Notes: generated from the sequence alone by a model not told the origin. A stretch of DNA of 64,000 nt from Kuschelorhynchus macadamiae (GCA_030620095.1 JAUTXW010002104.1:172001-236000), one strand, 5' to 3'; shown: positions 22,780 to 34,391, numbered from the stretch's first letter. Program-made: numbers and translations.

Positions 22780-23660
22780 CTAGTAGTTAACCGCGTGACG
22801 AGAGCGAAATAACTGGGAGGCAGCCATTTTATAATCATCAAAAACCTTCAGGAAATTACGTTATATTCGCACACTTACTTCAAAAGTGTCACCACTCAAA
22901 TTAGGCCACACAAATATATTAAATTTAAAGTTAAAAAATGACACCTCAAAATAATACACACACCCAAATATATTAAATTCCAAGTTAAAAGGCGACACAA
23001 CTCAAAATATTACACACATATATATTAAATTGAAAGTTAAAAAACGACACAACTTATATATAATGTTAGTAAAAGACAAGTTTATTATAGTTAAAAGTAA
23101 ATTATAAAAATATTTAAAACATTTTGTTTAATATAAATTGAAGATTATATTTCTTTTCTACGCCATAAAAATCTGGGGAATAATTATAATTAATATATAA
23201 AAACATATTTGAACGCTTTGGAATAATAATTAGTGTTTAATATTACTGAATAATAAATTAGTTGTAAATAGATGTGGTTTTCTTAATTATAAAAATTAAC
23301 ACATTTATCAGTCTACTTATTAAATTCAAAAACTCCTATCCTTAGTCGCAATTTGCTTTTTTCCTCCCCCCGACGCTATTTTTATGTTAGAAAACATTTT
23401 TTCACATACAGATAGAGGACGCAACGTCCTATATCTCACGTAAAACACAACATACTAAGTAAACTCGTTAAGGCCCTAATGACAAAAAATATGACCTTAA
23501 CAAATAACAGTTGACTTTTAACATTGACATGTGACCTTGACAAATGGCAGTTCACAGGTGACCTATGAACTGCCCATGTGGGCAGTCATCCACGTGGACA
23601 AAAAATGTCTGACGTCAGAGATATTGAAATACCCTCCCCCGGGAGATGGAATGCGCAGGA
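22780..23660 (-). repeat. Inverted third copy of the repeat unit, proximal part
   Basis: The minus strand matches 10257-10560/18270-18790, including AGGTTTTTGATGATTATAAA, the AAATATATTTGTGTGG motifs (here multiplied three times between 22895 and 23050) and TTAGGGCCTTAACGA. No Transib is inserted. The copy is more diverged than A and B. Confidence 0.7.
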
Positions 23661-24830
23661 ACGTCCTAATCCGTCTACTATAGATATCCTGTATATTTTA
23701 TGCTGTCGGATGCCAGCCTCAGCGAAATAAAGAGAGCTACTCTCAACGTTTGTATTCTTATTTATATACCTATGTTACTGAATATTAATTTTTTTAATCT
23801 ATGAGCAGACCATGAAGACCTAAGTACTAGGTACCGTGGTTGCTTTAAATAAAGACAGGGAAAGTTTATTGATGCGGGATTTAAAGACTTGCAGATTAGG
23901 AGGAGAAGGAAAGACGCTGGCAACACATTCCATAATCTGGACACTCTGGGAATAAAAGAGCAGGTCTTTGGTCTTTGCAGTTGTACCGGAAGGGATGCAT
24001 ATGGGTTGATGCTCGTGTCTCTATGCAGGAATGACTAAGGAGGGCATAATGGATATTTCATTAGAACAGAATCCGTAGTAGGATCTGTAAAACATCGCCC
24101 ACAATTCGACGATGCTCTAGTGATGCAAGCTTCCTTGTGCGGTTTGGATTATCAATTAGACAAATAGCTCTGCTTTGGACAGAGTCAAGAATAATAAGGA
24201 TATAAGGAGAGATTGCTCCCTATATGTGTGAGCAATACTCAAGACAGGGTCTGATTTGAGAAGTGTAAATGGTAAACAGGTTGTCAGAAGAAAGGTATTT
24301 TCGAGCTCGGAAAAGAAAACCCAATTGCTTCGCGGCTGCTGATACCGACTAGACTAAAGGAATCTTTGGCTTCAAGTATTTGATTATTCATTTGAATGGT
24401 GTGGGTACTGGAAAATGATTTGTAAGACGTGTTCTTAAGTGTTTTGAAAAAGTCGTATCTTTTTAACATTGTAGGTAATTTCGTGCATGTTGTATGGCAA
24501 AGCTGGTACTGATGGAAGGAGGAAATGAAGAGGAGGGATTAAAGTAGAATTTGCGGCGAATTGTTTTGCAAAAAGCTCAATGTTTACTTTAGAAGTAGAG
24601 ATGATTTATTCACCTTCACTTCAGAGGTTAAGGGTGTGAAGGAGCTTTTGCGGAAGTTTTTATTGATATTTTTGGTAACCGACCAAAACAAGGAATAACT
24701 CTATTGCCTTTTATATGTATACTGAATGCATTATTGGTTTCGAGAATTATGGGACTGTAATGATTTCGTGCCTCGTTTTTGGCCTGGATATTTTCTGAAG
24801 TAGGGTACTTGAGAAAATTGTTATCAGTAC

Positions 24831-26056
24831 AAGTGGCGGCTCGTGGATTTAAGAACGGGTGAAGCGCAGCGTAGCTAGGTGCATAGCGCCGCAGACGAAA
24901 ATTTTTCAGGGTGCCACGCCCAAATGGCTACTTTTTTAAACCTTTTTATAAGGTTAATTAGCTATAGCTTTGGAGCTTTTTTTAATACTTAGGGGAAATA
25001 ATATGTATTTATAAGATTTTAGATATATTTTCTTGTTCTTAAAAAACAGTTATTTACCTATATCTTAAAGCTAATTTCGATTCGATTCGATCGATGCAAA
25101 ACTGCTTCCGCCTCTGATGATCCGAACTCACTAATTTACATTAATTCTATAACAAGCGCCTGCAGCAGCAGTTTTATGCCTGTCCCATCTCTATTTGGCT
25201 TACGGATATTCACCATTGCGTTGTCATAACAACTGCCGTAAACAAATCTAAGCGCGAAAGCTGGAGTGTGGGGGGCGTCTAATGCGGAATTTGTTACTGC
25301 TAATTGTGATTCTTATTATGAAAAGGTGTTCAACGCGCTACGTATTTAAGTCCCCCCCATTCCAGATGACAGTGTAAGTAATATTCTATCGGAAATATTT
25401 GACAATGAAATGCATCATTTGAGGAGCCACATCTAAAGAAATGAACATTTTAATAGTAATTGATTTTCCCACCAACCTAAATAACTACCGCTTAGGTTTA
25501 TCCACATAACATTCCTGGATCCGTTTTTTCTTCTTCATATTGGATCCCGACTACCCATAAATTTAAAGTTAAAATGGCTTTAAAAGTGGACAAACCATAG
25601 CCAAGGTATGACTTCTCAAATGAAGGAAATACAGCAAGGAAGTTTTTTGGAAATCCCCAAACTAGCTCGGAAATTACAGGGGTTAACCAAAAGTTAATTC
25701 ACAATTTCTCAATAATCTTGCGAATCTTATCCAGTGGTGGTATAGTAGACTTAAATAAATTTAAAATATTTTTAGATGAAGCTAAAAGGTTTACATAAAT
25801 CTTTATAAATGTTATAATATGCCAAGCACAGTCCATAAAGTGCTTGTTCATAGAGATAATTGACGCCTTTTCGCTACCAACTGAAGAGCTTTCCTAGGAC
25901 GCTCTTGAGGCATCAGGAGGTGAGAAAACATCTATTATCTCAAACTAACAATCCCTCTAGGGCTGCTTTAACTAAAGATTTATTATATACATATTATAGT
26001 ATCCTTCTTCTTACTTCAGATCCTTCCGAAGAATCCAGTGGAATTTTAGTGCCAAA
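24831..26056 (+). mobile_element. Old Transib-related transposon relic inside the LINE
   Basis: The host LINE resumes cleanly on both sides and the junctions share CAGTAC (24825-24830 and 26057-26062), consistent with a 5-6 bp target duplication. The left part begins AAGTGGCGGCTCGTGG and is non-coding to about 25560; the right part encodes a broken RAG1/Transib-type transposase C-terminus. Obvious terminal inverted repeats are not visible, so the ends are decayed or the copy is a deletion derivative. Confidence 0.6.
25609..26040 (+). pseudogene. RAG1/Transib-like transposase C-terminal relic
   Basis: Plus-strand frames read NEGNTARKFFGNPQTSSEITG and continue to FKIFLDEAKRF, then after a frameshift NLYKCYNMPSTVHKVLVHRD, then after another break LPTEELS and DALEAS, then RAALTKDLLY and LLLTSDPSEES. 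These follow the same order as the intact Transib at 8660-9070 (NDGNTSRRFFSDIETAAKITG, LYGWYPMPPTIHKVLIHGG, LSEEAAEARNK, LNRLLLKSDP). Identity is low, so it is a different Transib lineage. The Zn-binding His pair and the region of the catalytic Glu are recognisable. It has at least two stops and two frameshifts. Confidence 0.68.
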
Positions 26057-26884
26057 CAGTACGAGGTGGCATTTATTCTACAGCTACCTGTTGTATGGAC
26101 AGGAAACAGTAATTAGACCGTGGTCAGAGAAAGTGAGGGGAGCGGAAATGGAAGACTGATAGGGCTGAGTGGTGAGAAAAAGGTTCAGTGAATTTTGGTT
26201 ATGAGTGACGATGCATGGGAAGTAGGTTCTTTGATGAGGTTGGTGAGAGATTGGCTCATTGCAAAGGCCTCTGCTGCTCTTAGGGATCGGTTTTAGTGGA
26301 CCCTAACCATTCTTTATTATGAACATTAAAATTGCCAAGGATAGTGATTTCAGAGGAATGAAATTCAGAGATTAGGAAATCCACTTTACCAGATAGAAAG
26401 TCGAAGAGCTCGTTGAAGGAATTGTCTAAGGGAGAGCGATAGATACAACAAATACATTTAGTGGCAGTTCTGAGGGCTAGTTTGAGCCACAGGATATCGA
26501 ATCTGTTCGACTCAAGATTTTCAAGTCCTGTATATGATAGATTACTAAGAACGTAAGCGCAAACTCCACCGTTCAGGCGGAATAAGAGAAGTTCATAGCC
26601 AGGAAAGAAAAAGGTGATTGGTTGCATTATTTTGGTTTCGGTTAGGAAGAGAATATGAGACTTGTAGGATTGGAGCCAGTTGTGAACAGAGTGAAATTTT
26701 TACCCAAGCCACAGATATTGGTGAATGAGAAATAACATTTCGATGGTGGAGCGCCATAAGTACCTCTCACCGGGAGATCCGAAAGAGACCGACTCATATA
26801 CACAGTGATAGAAACGTCAGTAAACACTTCACTAATCCTTGGAATGTGTATGTGGGATGGTACCTGGTCGGGCAAGGAAAAAAA

Positions 26885-27035
26885 CTTTACCACCTTTTTT
26901 TACCAAAAAATAAAACGTAAGTAAAATAAAGTAAAGAAAATGAACGAAATAAAATTTAATAAAAAACTAAATAAAATTAAAGAGAAATAAAATAAGACAA
27001 ACAAATAAAACATTAAATAAAAATTTTAAAAAATG
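26885..27035. repeat. A-rich low-complexity tract (AAATAAA-type)
   Basis: About 150 bases of irregular AATAAAA/TAAAGAAA units next to the 5' end of the LINE. No coding content. Confidence 0.6.
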
Positions 27036-27841
27036 ATGGCTTCTAGACCATGCGGCAATTATCAATTTACATGCAATGTATGTTGTGTTTCTTTAGATGT
27101 AATCTATATTAGGCTAAACATCTACAACATCACAACATTTATTTATTTTACCTTCCATTATCTCTGTAATAACACCTACTTCATAAACGCCTGTTGACTT
27201 CATCCTTTAAGACATCGTCCTTAACTAGCCAGTTAACGCAATGGTTATGGTTCGTGTTGATTGAACCTGAGGTCCTAAGATCAAAGTAACACAGACTTTT
27301 TTTCAAATAAAAAATAATTAATATTTAATTGTAAATTTCCTCTAATGGATGGCCCATGTGACACAACTCAGGTCACTACCGTCTCAAAATTAAAAGCCTA
27401 ATATCGCGCAGCGACTGAACGAACATGGCCGAAAAAGTAGAAAACCGATTTTCTTTTTTAAAACCTAAGTATTATTTATCAAAAGTTATATAATGGTTTC
27501 GGCGTATTTTTGTCGGGTTTAAGGTAAATTTGTCGTTTTAATACAATTCATGTGATTGCGCGTGTAATAGTTACACTACAAATGGTAGGTTTTAAAGCTA
27601 TTTTTAGCAACACATAGCTGCTGATACATGTTTTGTTTTAGAAATGCCTTTAGTGATGTGTCCCTAATTGTAGGGGTAATTATGATATTAATAGCCCTAG
27701 AGGGCTGTTTTTGTTTCCTAAGTAGCTTAATGGCATTAAACGAGATGACTTTTCCCGAACAAAAAACTCTCGGGTAAAAAGGAATTCCCTACTCTAGTGG
27801 AATTGTGAATTTTGTAAGAGTTGGAAAGTGTTTTAATTTAG
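27036..27841. other. intronic spacer, nothing recognised
   Basis: No gene recognised. It may include the non-coding 5' part of the P-element-like relic that follows. Confidence 0.35.
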
Positions 27842-28598
27842 GTACGTAAGAAGCATTTTAAAAACGAAGAAATTTTACGATCTTCAATTGAGCGTCAAAA
27901 CGTTTCACTGCTTCTTCAGGTTTTTGATGCCAATATTATTGTAGCTCTTTGTGAACTACGTCCGAAGATAAATCTTGGTAACTATGAAGACACAGCAGAC
28001 TACATAAATATTATTTGTATATGGTGGGACATAGTCAACGTAAAAAGTTCAATCTTTTTAAGACAACTGTTCGAAAGTGAGAGTATGCTGCGTTTAATGA
28101 GTGTAGTTTTTCTTATATTAAATTCAAAGCCTTTTTGAAATTCATTTAAAAAGGGGGATATGTCTGCTTTCATATGATGCTAATCGTTTATCTAATATTG
28201 ACAATTGTAAAGTTTCTGTTGGTTTGATAAATGTTTCTGCTATTGACGAAGGTGAATTGGAGAGCATATCAGAAAATATCTGGCCATCCCTCGTATTATT
28301 ATACATCGCCGGTTTTGCATCTTACTCATTATTAAAACATGTCCATTGTGAATACTGTAAAGTATTTTTGTTACAAGCAGATACTGATGACAACACTTTG
28401 CCTAACAACCTGATTAGTGCAAAAGATGGGGGTGCGTTGCGTTACCCAAATGAGGATGTAGATATATGTTATGCATACGCATATATTACTTTAGATAAAT
28501 TATTATGTTTAGAATCAGAATGTTTGCAAGAAAAAGAACACAGGAAATTACTTACTACTTTGGCATTCGATACTGTTATTGGTTTAGATCTTTATTAA
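27842..28598 (+). pseudogene. P-element/THAP9-like transposase relic
   Basis: 27842-28137 encodes KHFKNEEILRSSIERQNVSL, FDANIIVALCELR and DTADYINIICIWWDIVNVKSS, resembling the middle (GTP-binding insertion) region of P-element-type transposases. After a break, 28224-28598 encodes the C-terminal region with LVLLYIAGFASYSLLKHV, HCEYCKVFL and ISAKDGGALRYPNEDVDICY. The N-terminal THAP and first catalytic region were not found. Truncated and frameshifted. Assignment rests on composite similarity, and hAT-type elements are a less likely alternative. Confidence 0.6.
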
Positions 28599-30065
28599 TT
28601 TTTCGGATATAGTTGTCCTGATCATTCTACAGACTTGTATCTAGTAGTTTTGTGTGGTATTTACAATTTAGACATATTTCCAAAATTACTTCTAATTGGT
28701 GTTCTTTTTTGTAATGGAAAGGCTGTAGTAGGGATGTATTGGCAGGGTTAGGGTAATAATAACAGTAAATTATATTATTATTTAATTATATTTATACGTT
28801 TGGGTAAATCTACAAAAAGGAACCATATATTATTTAGATTTTCTTCATTTTAACATTATCAGAAGTAGGTATTTTTAAATCAGTTATTATTTAATATTTG
28901 ATAAGCTTTCTGGTGGCAATTTTCAAATCGGTAAATATAATATTACGACCGAAAAGCTTATGAAATTTTAACAATATTAAAATAGATTTAGTTACATACT
29001 TAATACCTAGATTTTTATACCTAATTATCTAAGAACTTGTTTTCTTTATTTAATTTACAGCTAAATTATCAATATGTAGTATGCTGTTTCCATTTACAGT
29101 GTACCTACAAAATTACAGTATTTAAAAACTTAAAAATGCACCCCTTTCCTATTAATACTGTATTGCTGGTCACGAACGTCACTCGCCGCATCTTGCCGCC
29201 ATCTTGAATTGGGATGCCTGGCTTTTATTTTTGAGACACTTGTGCTCAGATTAGAAAGCGGAGGTTTTTAGCATCAGTCGGGGGAGGTGCTTAGGAAGCG
29301 GTAGGGACGAGGCGAGACCGTGTGCTGTCGAGCATCTGATTGGCCGGGCGAGGCCTAGACCACAAGTTATGACCATATAGGAAGCGGAGGGGGCGAAGCG
29401 AGAAAGCTGTCAAGTTAGCTATAGGAGAGGTGATGGGAGCCTGAAGTAAGGGAATTCTTATTAATATACGTGAATAAATAAAAAACCCAAATTCATGTTC
29501 ATTTAAGCCCCAAATTGACGAAACAATTAGCTGCTTATTTATCTTCCAGCTTTAGTTTTTGTTTAATTATTAAGTAATAGGAATTTAAAATTCATGTTTC
29601 CTTTTTTCTTAAAAATCTAAAATTATACAATCACAGAATTAAATCAATTTTGTTTAAAATAACATTTACAAATTGCTAAACCAATGCTACTGAATAATAA
29701 TTCGATATTCACAAAATACTAAATTACTAAAGTGTTTTAACTTTAACTCCTTTTTTTTGCTATAAAGTAATGGTGTTGGTAGCAAACTGCCAAATTATAC
29801 AAATAAGCACTATTTTGTCTTAAATTCTGAAGAAAAAGATTTAGCCTAACAGTATCTAACACCTCGGTATTCTTATAAAGTATACACTAAAGGTCACTAA
29901 TCAACATGTAGTGAGAAAAAGCGATTCATTAAGGAGATACGTCAAAATCACTATGACGCTAAAAATAGTGAGGCAATATTGAACCCCCAGTTTACAGAAA
30001 ATACCGTCACATTAAATGCAGATAACTGCCTTAAATTATCTGTATTATGTATTTAAATGACTTAG
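28599..30065. other. intronic spacer with GC-rich patch
   Basis: Mostly AT-rich and empty. The patch 29170-29460 is strikingly GC-rich and contains two related stretches (AGGAAGCGGTAGGGACGAGG near 29290 and AGGAAGCGGAGGGGGCGAAG near 29380). It ends with GAAGTAAGGGAATTC, the inverse of a sequence near 5970. It could be a terminal or regulatory region of a mobile element. Confidence 0.4.
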
Positions 30066-30229
30066 GAAAAATACATGCATATGAAGACTATCCCATCACT
30101 GATGTTCTACAAATGGTAGGAAGGGCCAACAGACCTCTTGAAGATGACGATGCTAAATGCGTGTTGATGTGTCAGTCATCGAAGAAAGACTTCTTTAAAA
30201 AATTCTTGAGTGATCCATTACCTGTAGAG
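30066..30229 (+). CDS. SNRNP200: SNRNP200 exon (helicase motif VI)
   Basis: The acceptor TTAG ends at 30065 and the donor GTATGC follows 30229. It encodes GKIHAYEDYPITDVLQMVGR and ANRPLEDDDAKCVLMCQSS and continues to PLPVE. VLQMVGRANRP is helicase motif VI of the second Brr2 cassette. The open frame extends upstream to 30047 and downstream to 30280, but those parts are intronic. Confidence 0.95.
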
Positions 30230-30366
30230 GTATGCATTTTTAGCAATATTAATAATTTTAGTAGATATTTGATAATGTGATAAACATAAACATTTTTATA
30301 TTTTTTTTTACCATACAAACAAATTATTCGTTTTTTAAATAATTCATGACTGTTTAATAATTGTAG

Positions 30367-30679
30367 AGTCATTTGGATCACAGACTTCACGATCATTTCA
30401 ATGCGGAAATCGTAACGAAAACAATTGAAAACAAACAAGATACGGTAGATTATCTTACATGGACATTTTTATATAGAAGATTAACGCAAAACCCAAATTA
30501 TTATAACCTGCAAGGCGTGACCCATAGACATTTGTCTGATCATTTGTCGGAATTGGTAGAAAACACACTTTCTGACTTGGAACAATCCAAGTGTATTAGT
30601 ATAGAAGATGACATGGATTGTGTGCCACTGAACTTAGGGATGATTGCAGCGTACTACTATATTAATTATACAACTATTG
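30367..30679 (+). CDS. SNRNP200: SNRNP200 exon (winged-helix region)
   Basis: Starts with SHLDHRLHDHFNAEIVTKTI after acceptor TTGTAG and ends in phase 1 after NYTTI (donor G|GTAAGA). It covers the winged-helix part and the start of the Sec63-like module of the second cassette (YLTWTFLYRRLTQNPNYYNL, HRHLSDHLSELVE, MIAAYYYINYTTI). The intron before it is only 137 bases. Confidence 0.95.
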
Positions 30680-32168
30680 GTAAGATTGACTTGTTTAATA
30701 TTCGTACCGAGTGACTGTGCTACTGATAATTATGTACTACTAGATTGTGAAAGTGAGGAAATGTTTTGGGGATTCGAAAACTGAACTGCAGAAAATTATT
30801 GATAGTAACGTATATAAATGACTGATCGATTGCTAAGAATAATTAAAATTTTAACAAAAAGTTTTTTCTTTACTTCTATTTTATTTTTTTATATACCAAA
30901 TAATTTTTTCCACTACACAGGGTAGCCGAAAAAGAATAATGCAGAACGAATAATGGAAACGAAAAAATAAAACAATTTTGTACATACATTTTTTTTTTCA
31001 ACTGTGTAAGGTAACCCGAATTGGGCCGCCCATATGTTCAAGGTCTTTCAAGGTACGACAGCTCCAGCTCCTATAAGCGGAGAAGGTTGCCGATAGAGTA
31101 TAGATTGTGGCACTTGAAGAGCATGTCATATGACACTTGGGCCTCGATTTTTATGTATAACCGAAAGGAGCGGGAGCTAACCCAAAGCTAAAACTAAACT
31201 TAGAGTAAAAAATAAAGCTAGAAATCATAATTCATTTATAAATCACTTTAGGGGTATACGCCAACATGGTTCCCCTACTTTTCACATTCTATCGTCCAAT
31301 GTTTACGATGTTTACGAACATGAGTTGGGGATGGCCCATGCCCAAACATGTGGCTATTTTTTGTCACCTGTCAGTGGCGGCGCGACTTACTTCCGCATAA
31401 GGAAATATCGTTAATCTTGAAAGGATTACCGTTCCAGGTTTTTACAGATCAAAACATGTTTTCTTCATTTCCGTCAGTCGGTTGATTTGTTCGCGGCATA
31501 GCTAAAAATTCTACTTACTCGATTAACTTAATTCTATTTAATTTTGCATAAGAATTAAGTCTGATATAAAAATAAGTAAGTAGTAAAATAGTGGTATGAA
31601 TTCATCGTGGCGGAACAAAATGAAGGCTTATTAAAATATTTGATATACGATAATGAAGAAAAGGGTCATGCTTTACATTCCTTGACAAAAGGAAGGATTC
31701 TTACGTATACTTCATTGTGGCAATTAGGTATTATTAACGTTATATGGTAAAATTTTTAATTTTTTGTTATATGCTGATTTTATTAATGCCAATAATAAGA
31801 TTTGCGAGATAGTAAATTTCTAATATATTTTTTTAAAAATTCTCAAAATATATTAAGATTTAGAATTCACGAAATCACATCAGAATTCACGAAATCGCAT
31901 CCGAAAAAACGAAATTGATTCTCACTTCTTCAATTAATTACCTACGAATTTTAAAAAAATAGTCGTTTGGCAACACGGTAACTAATGCACAGCAGACGAA
32001 TTTCTTTCCCCACTTTATTGTCTAAAATCAAACGATTAAGTTAGTTAGGTTTAAAAGAAGATTAGTTTCATTATATTATATTATTCTTTTAGAGTTTTTT
32101 AAAAATTTTTAATTTAAATCCCAGCTCTCATTAGGACCGATACTCCAATGAAATTAATTGTTTTTTGT
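30680..32168. other. intron, nothing firmly recognised
   Basis: Start of the 9.0-kb intron. A stretch at 31610-31750 (MAEQNEGLLKYLIYDNEEKG and on) is open but unrecognised and ends after about 47 residues. 31010-31180 is locally GC-richer. No RNA gene seen. Confidence 0.35.
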
Positions 32169-32170
32169 TA

Positions 32171-32218
<48 letters not shown>

Positions 32219-32240
32219 GTATATATATATATATATATAT
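32169..32240. repeat. (TA)n microsatellite
   Basis: About 70 bases of TA repeats with few interruptions, directly at the left end of a mariner-like element. Probably the original TA-rich target. Confidence 0.95.
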
Positions 32241-32295
32241 ACAGGGTGTTAAAGTTTTAAGAAAAAATTCGTTTTCTTATAATAATTTTAATACT

Positions 32296-32555
32296 GTTTT
32301 TAGTATTTTCATAAAATTTGGCACGTATCTACTAAGCACCAATAGGCATTTTTTGATGTAAAAGGTTTTTTGATAATTTTACCAGTGGCGTCCGTACGGA
32401 ATGTAGACAGGAGATTTTTTTTTAAAGTATGGTACGCCACTGCTTTTTCCGGAATTAGAAATCATTTTTGAAATCCTCCTTTATTTTGTGACAAATTTAA
32501 TTTCTTAACTGTTTTTCGTCCGACGTTTTCGCGTAAAAAATAAAAATTGTTTTCA
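32296..32555 (+). repeat. Long terminal inverted repeat, left arm
   Basis: Inverted match of about 260 bp to 34066-34325, with scattered mismatches and small gaps. Non-coding. Confidence 0.8.
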
Positions 32556-32735
32556 TGCTTTTGTGGTATAACGAAATTATTTTAAACTAGTAGGCTCGTG
32601 CCCTATTTTGTTTCTAAAATAATGACATTTGAACAATTACGTTGCGGTCATATTTTGACAAGTATTCATAAAGGTTGCAGTTTTTTAAATTGTGAAAATT
32701 TCTTTAATCAATAATAAAAAGAAAATAAGTAAACT

Positions 32736-33790
32736 ATGTTAAGATTTACAAATTCCGAATTAGCAAATATGCATTTCAACTACGGACTTGCTGACGGGAA
32801 TGCGTTTATGGCTAGGCGGATATATCAAAAGCGGTATCCAAATAGTATCATTCGTGATGCCAGAATGTTTTCAAGAATACACAGAAGACTACATGAAACT
32901 GGGAGTCTTAGCATTGACAATAGTTCCAAAGGGGCACATCGCACGGTGAGAACACCAGAATTAGAGGAAGCTGTTTTGAACACAATTGAGGAACATCCAG
33001 AAACAAGTACTAGGAAAATTGCGGTAATGCTAAATGTTTCCAATTTTTTTATGTGGAAAATACTTGTTGACAATTTACTTTACCCATATCATATTTCAAG
33101 CACTACTGCCGCGTTATTTTCCATTGCGTTTAAATTTCTGCCGATGGTTTTTAGAAAAACTTACTGAAAATCCTTTATTTGTTAACAAAATACTCTTTAC
33201 TGATGAAGCTAATTTTTCCCGCAGTTCCATTCGACATTTCCATAATAATCATGTATGGGCAGAAGAAAACCCACACGCAATTACTGAGGCGCATCATCAG
33301 GAGCAGTTTTCCGTGAATTTGTGGGCTGGAATAGTTGGAGATTTCCTCATAGGGCTGTTCTACTTTCCAGGACGACTGGATGGACTATCCTACCGCCACT
33401 TGAAAACGATTTGCCAATCTTGCTCGAGGATGTACCTCTTTTATTAAGAGAAGAAATGTGATACATGCGTGATGGTGCTCCTGCACATTTCAGCATTCAT
33501 GGTAGGGAATTTCTAAATGAAGCGTTTACCAATCGCTGGATAGGACGTGGCCTTGGCCTTCCAGGTCCCCTGATTTAAATAGTTTAAACTATTTTTTGTG
33601 GGGGCACCTCAAGACTAGTTTATACTACACCGGTTCAAACTGTAGAAGAACTAAAGCAAAAAATTTTACTTTCTTGCCAAAACATAAGAAATACTCCTGG
33701 AATTTTTGAAAGGGTTCGCCCATCCATGAGAAATAAAATTGAAGCCTGTATTCTAGCAGAAGGAGGACATTTTCAACAATTGTTGTGATA
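32736..33790 (+). pseudogene. Mariner-like transposase (broken)
   Basis: 32736-33050 encodes an N-terminal DNA-binding region (FTNSELANMHFNYGLADGNA, RRIYQKRYPNSIIRDARMFS, TRKIAVMLNVS) of the DUF4817 type seen in insect mariner-like transposases. After a frameshift near 33080-33120 the DDE domain follows: FVNKILFTDEANFSR (first Asp), HFHNNHVWAEENPHA, LWAGIVGDFLIGLFYFPG; then MRDGAPAHFS (second Asp) near 33465 after a stop, and RSPDLNSLNYFLWGHLKTS near 33565 (third acidic position Asp). It has several frame breaks and cannot make a functional protein. Confidence 0.85.
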
Positions 33791-34065
33791 ATTAAATTAA
33801 ATATTAGTTTATTTTGTGCATAAAAGTTGTCAAAACTTTATTTTTTTTTTTTTAGTTTTCAGGCGTTGCAAAATCGCTAAAATCTCATGTGGCAGTTTGG
33901 AGGTAAGATGTGTTTTTATTAAATTAAAGTCAATCGATTAAAATAGCCACTACTACAATTCAAGTTTAATACAAAAAATGTATTAGTAAGTATTATTTTG
34001 AGTATTGAGTCGAAAACTAATTTTTCATTACCATTAGATTTTAGAGATTTTGCCATGCATGAAAA

Positions 34066-34325
34066 TTGTTTTTATTCTTTTCCGCCAAAACAGTTCGTCG
34101 GACGAAAAAATGTCAAGTATTTAAATTTGTTGCAAAAAAAATGAGGATTTCAAAAATAATTTTCATTTCCGGAAAAAGCAGTGCCGTACCATATTTTTTT
34201 AGAAAAATCTTCAATTTACATCCCGTACGGACGCCACTGGTAGAAATATTAAAAAATCTTCTACATCAAAAAATGCCTATTGGTGCTTAGCACCTAGCGT
34301 GCCAAATTTTATGAAAATACTAATA
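34066..34325 (-). repeat. Long terminal inverted repeat, right arm
   Basis: Inverse of 32296-32555. Confidence 0.8.
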
Positions 34326-34341
34326 ACAATATTAATGTATG

Positions 34342-34342
<1 letters not shown>

Positions 34343-34389
<47 letters not shown>
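34343..34389. repeat. (TA)n microsatellite
   Basis: About 46 bases of TA repeats at the right side of the mariner-like element. Confidence 0.95.

Positions 34390-34391
<2 letters not shown>

Larger units (their letters stand above)
23762..26893 (-). mobile_element. Decayed LINE with endonuclease and RT remnants
   Basis: The minus strand carries endonuclease remnants at 26893-26280 (FTNICGLGKNFTLF, CIYRSPLDNSFNELFDFL, ITILGNFNVHNKEWLGS), RT-start remnants at about 24835-24420, and the C-terminal region at 24300-23762 (SRLWNVLPASFL, PRYLVLRSSWSAHRL). Most RT catalytic blocks are absent, so there was a large internal deletion, and frames are broken many times. A separate element at 24831-26056 is inserted in it. 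Confidence 0.75.
32241..34342 (+). mobile_element. Mariner-like transposon with long inverted repeats
   Basis: Inverted repeats of roughly 260 bp: 32296-32555 pairs with about 34066-34325, sharing for example TAGTATTTTCATAAAATTTG and CCAGTGGCGTCCGTACGG. The outermost 50 bases of the left end (ACAGGGTGTTAAAG...) have no counterpart on the right, so the right tip is lost or altered. It lies between two (AT)n tracts, as expected for an element that targets TA. It encodes one broken transposase. Confidence 0.85.

Noticed and set aside
31610..31750. Open stretch starting MAEQNEGLLKYL, possible host exon
   Set aside because: It lies inside the Brr2 intron, ends after about 47 residues and has no family resemblance; left as unrecognised.
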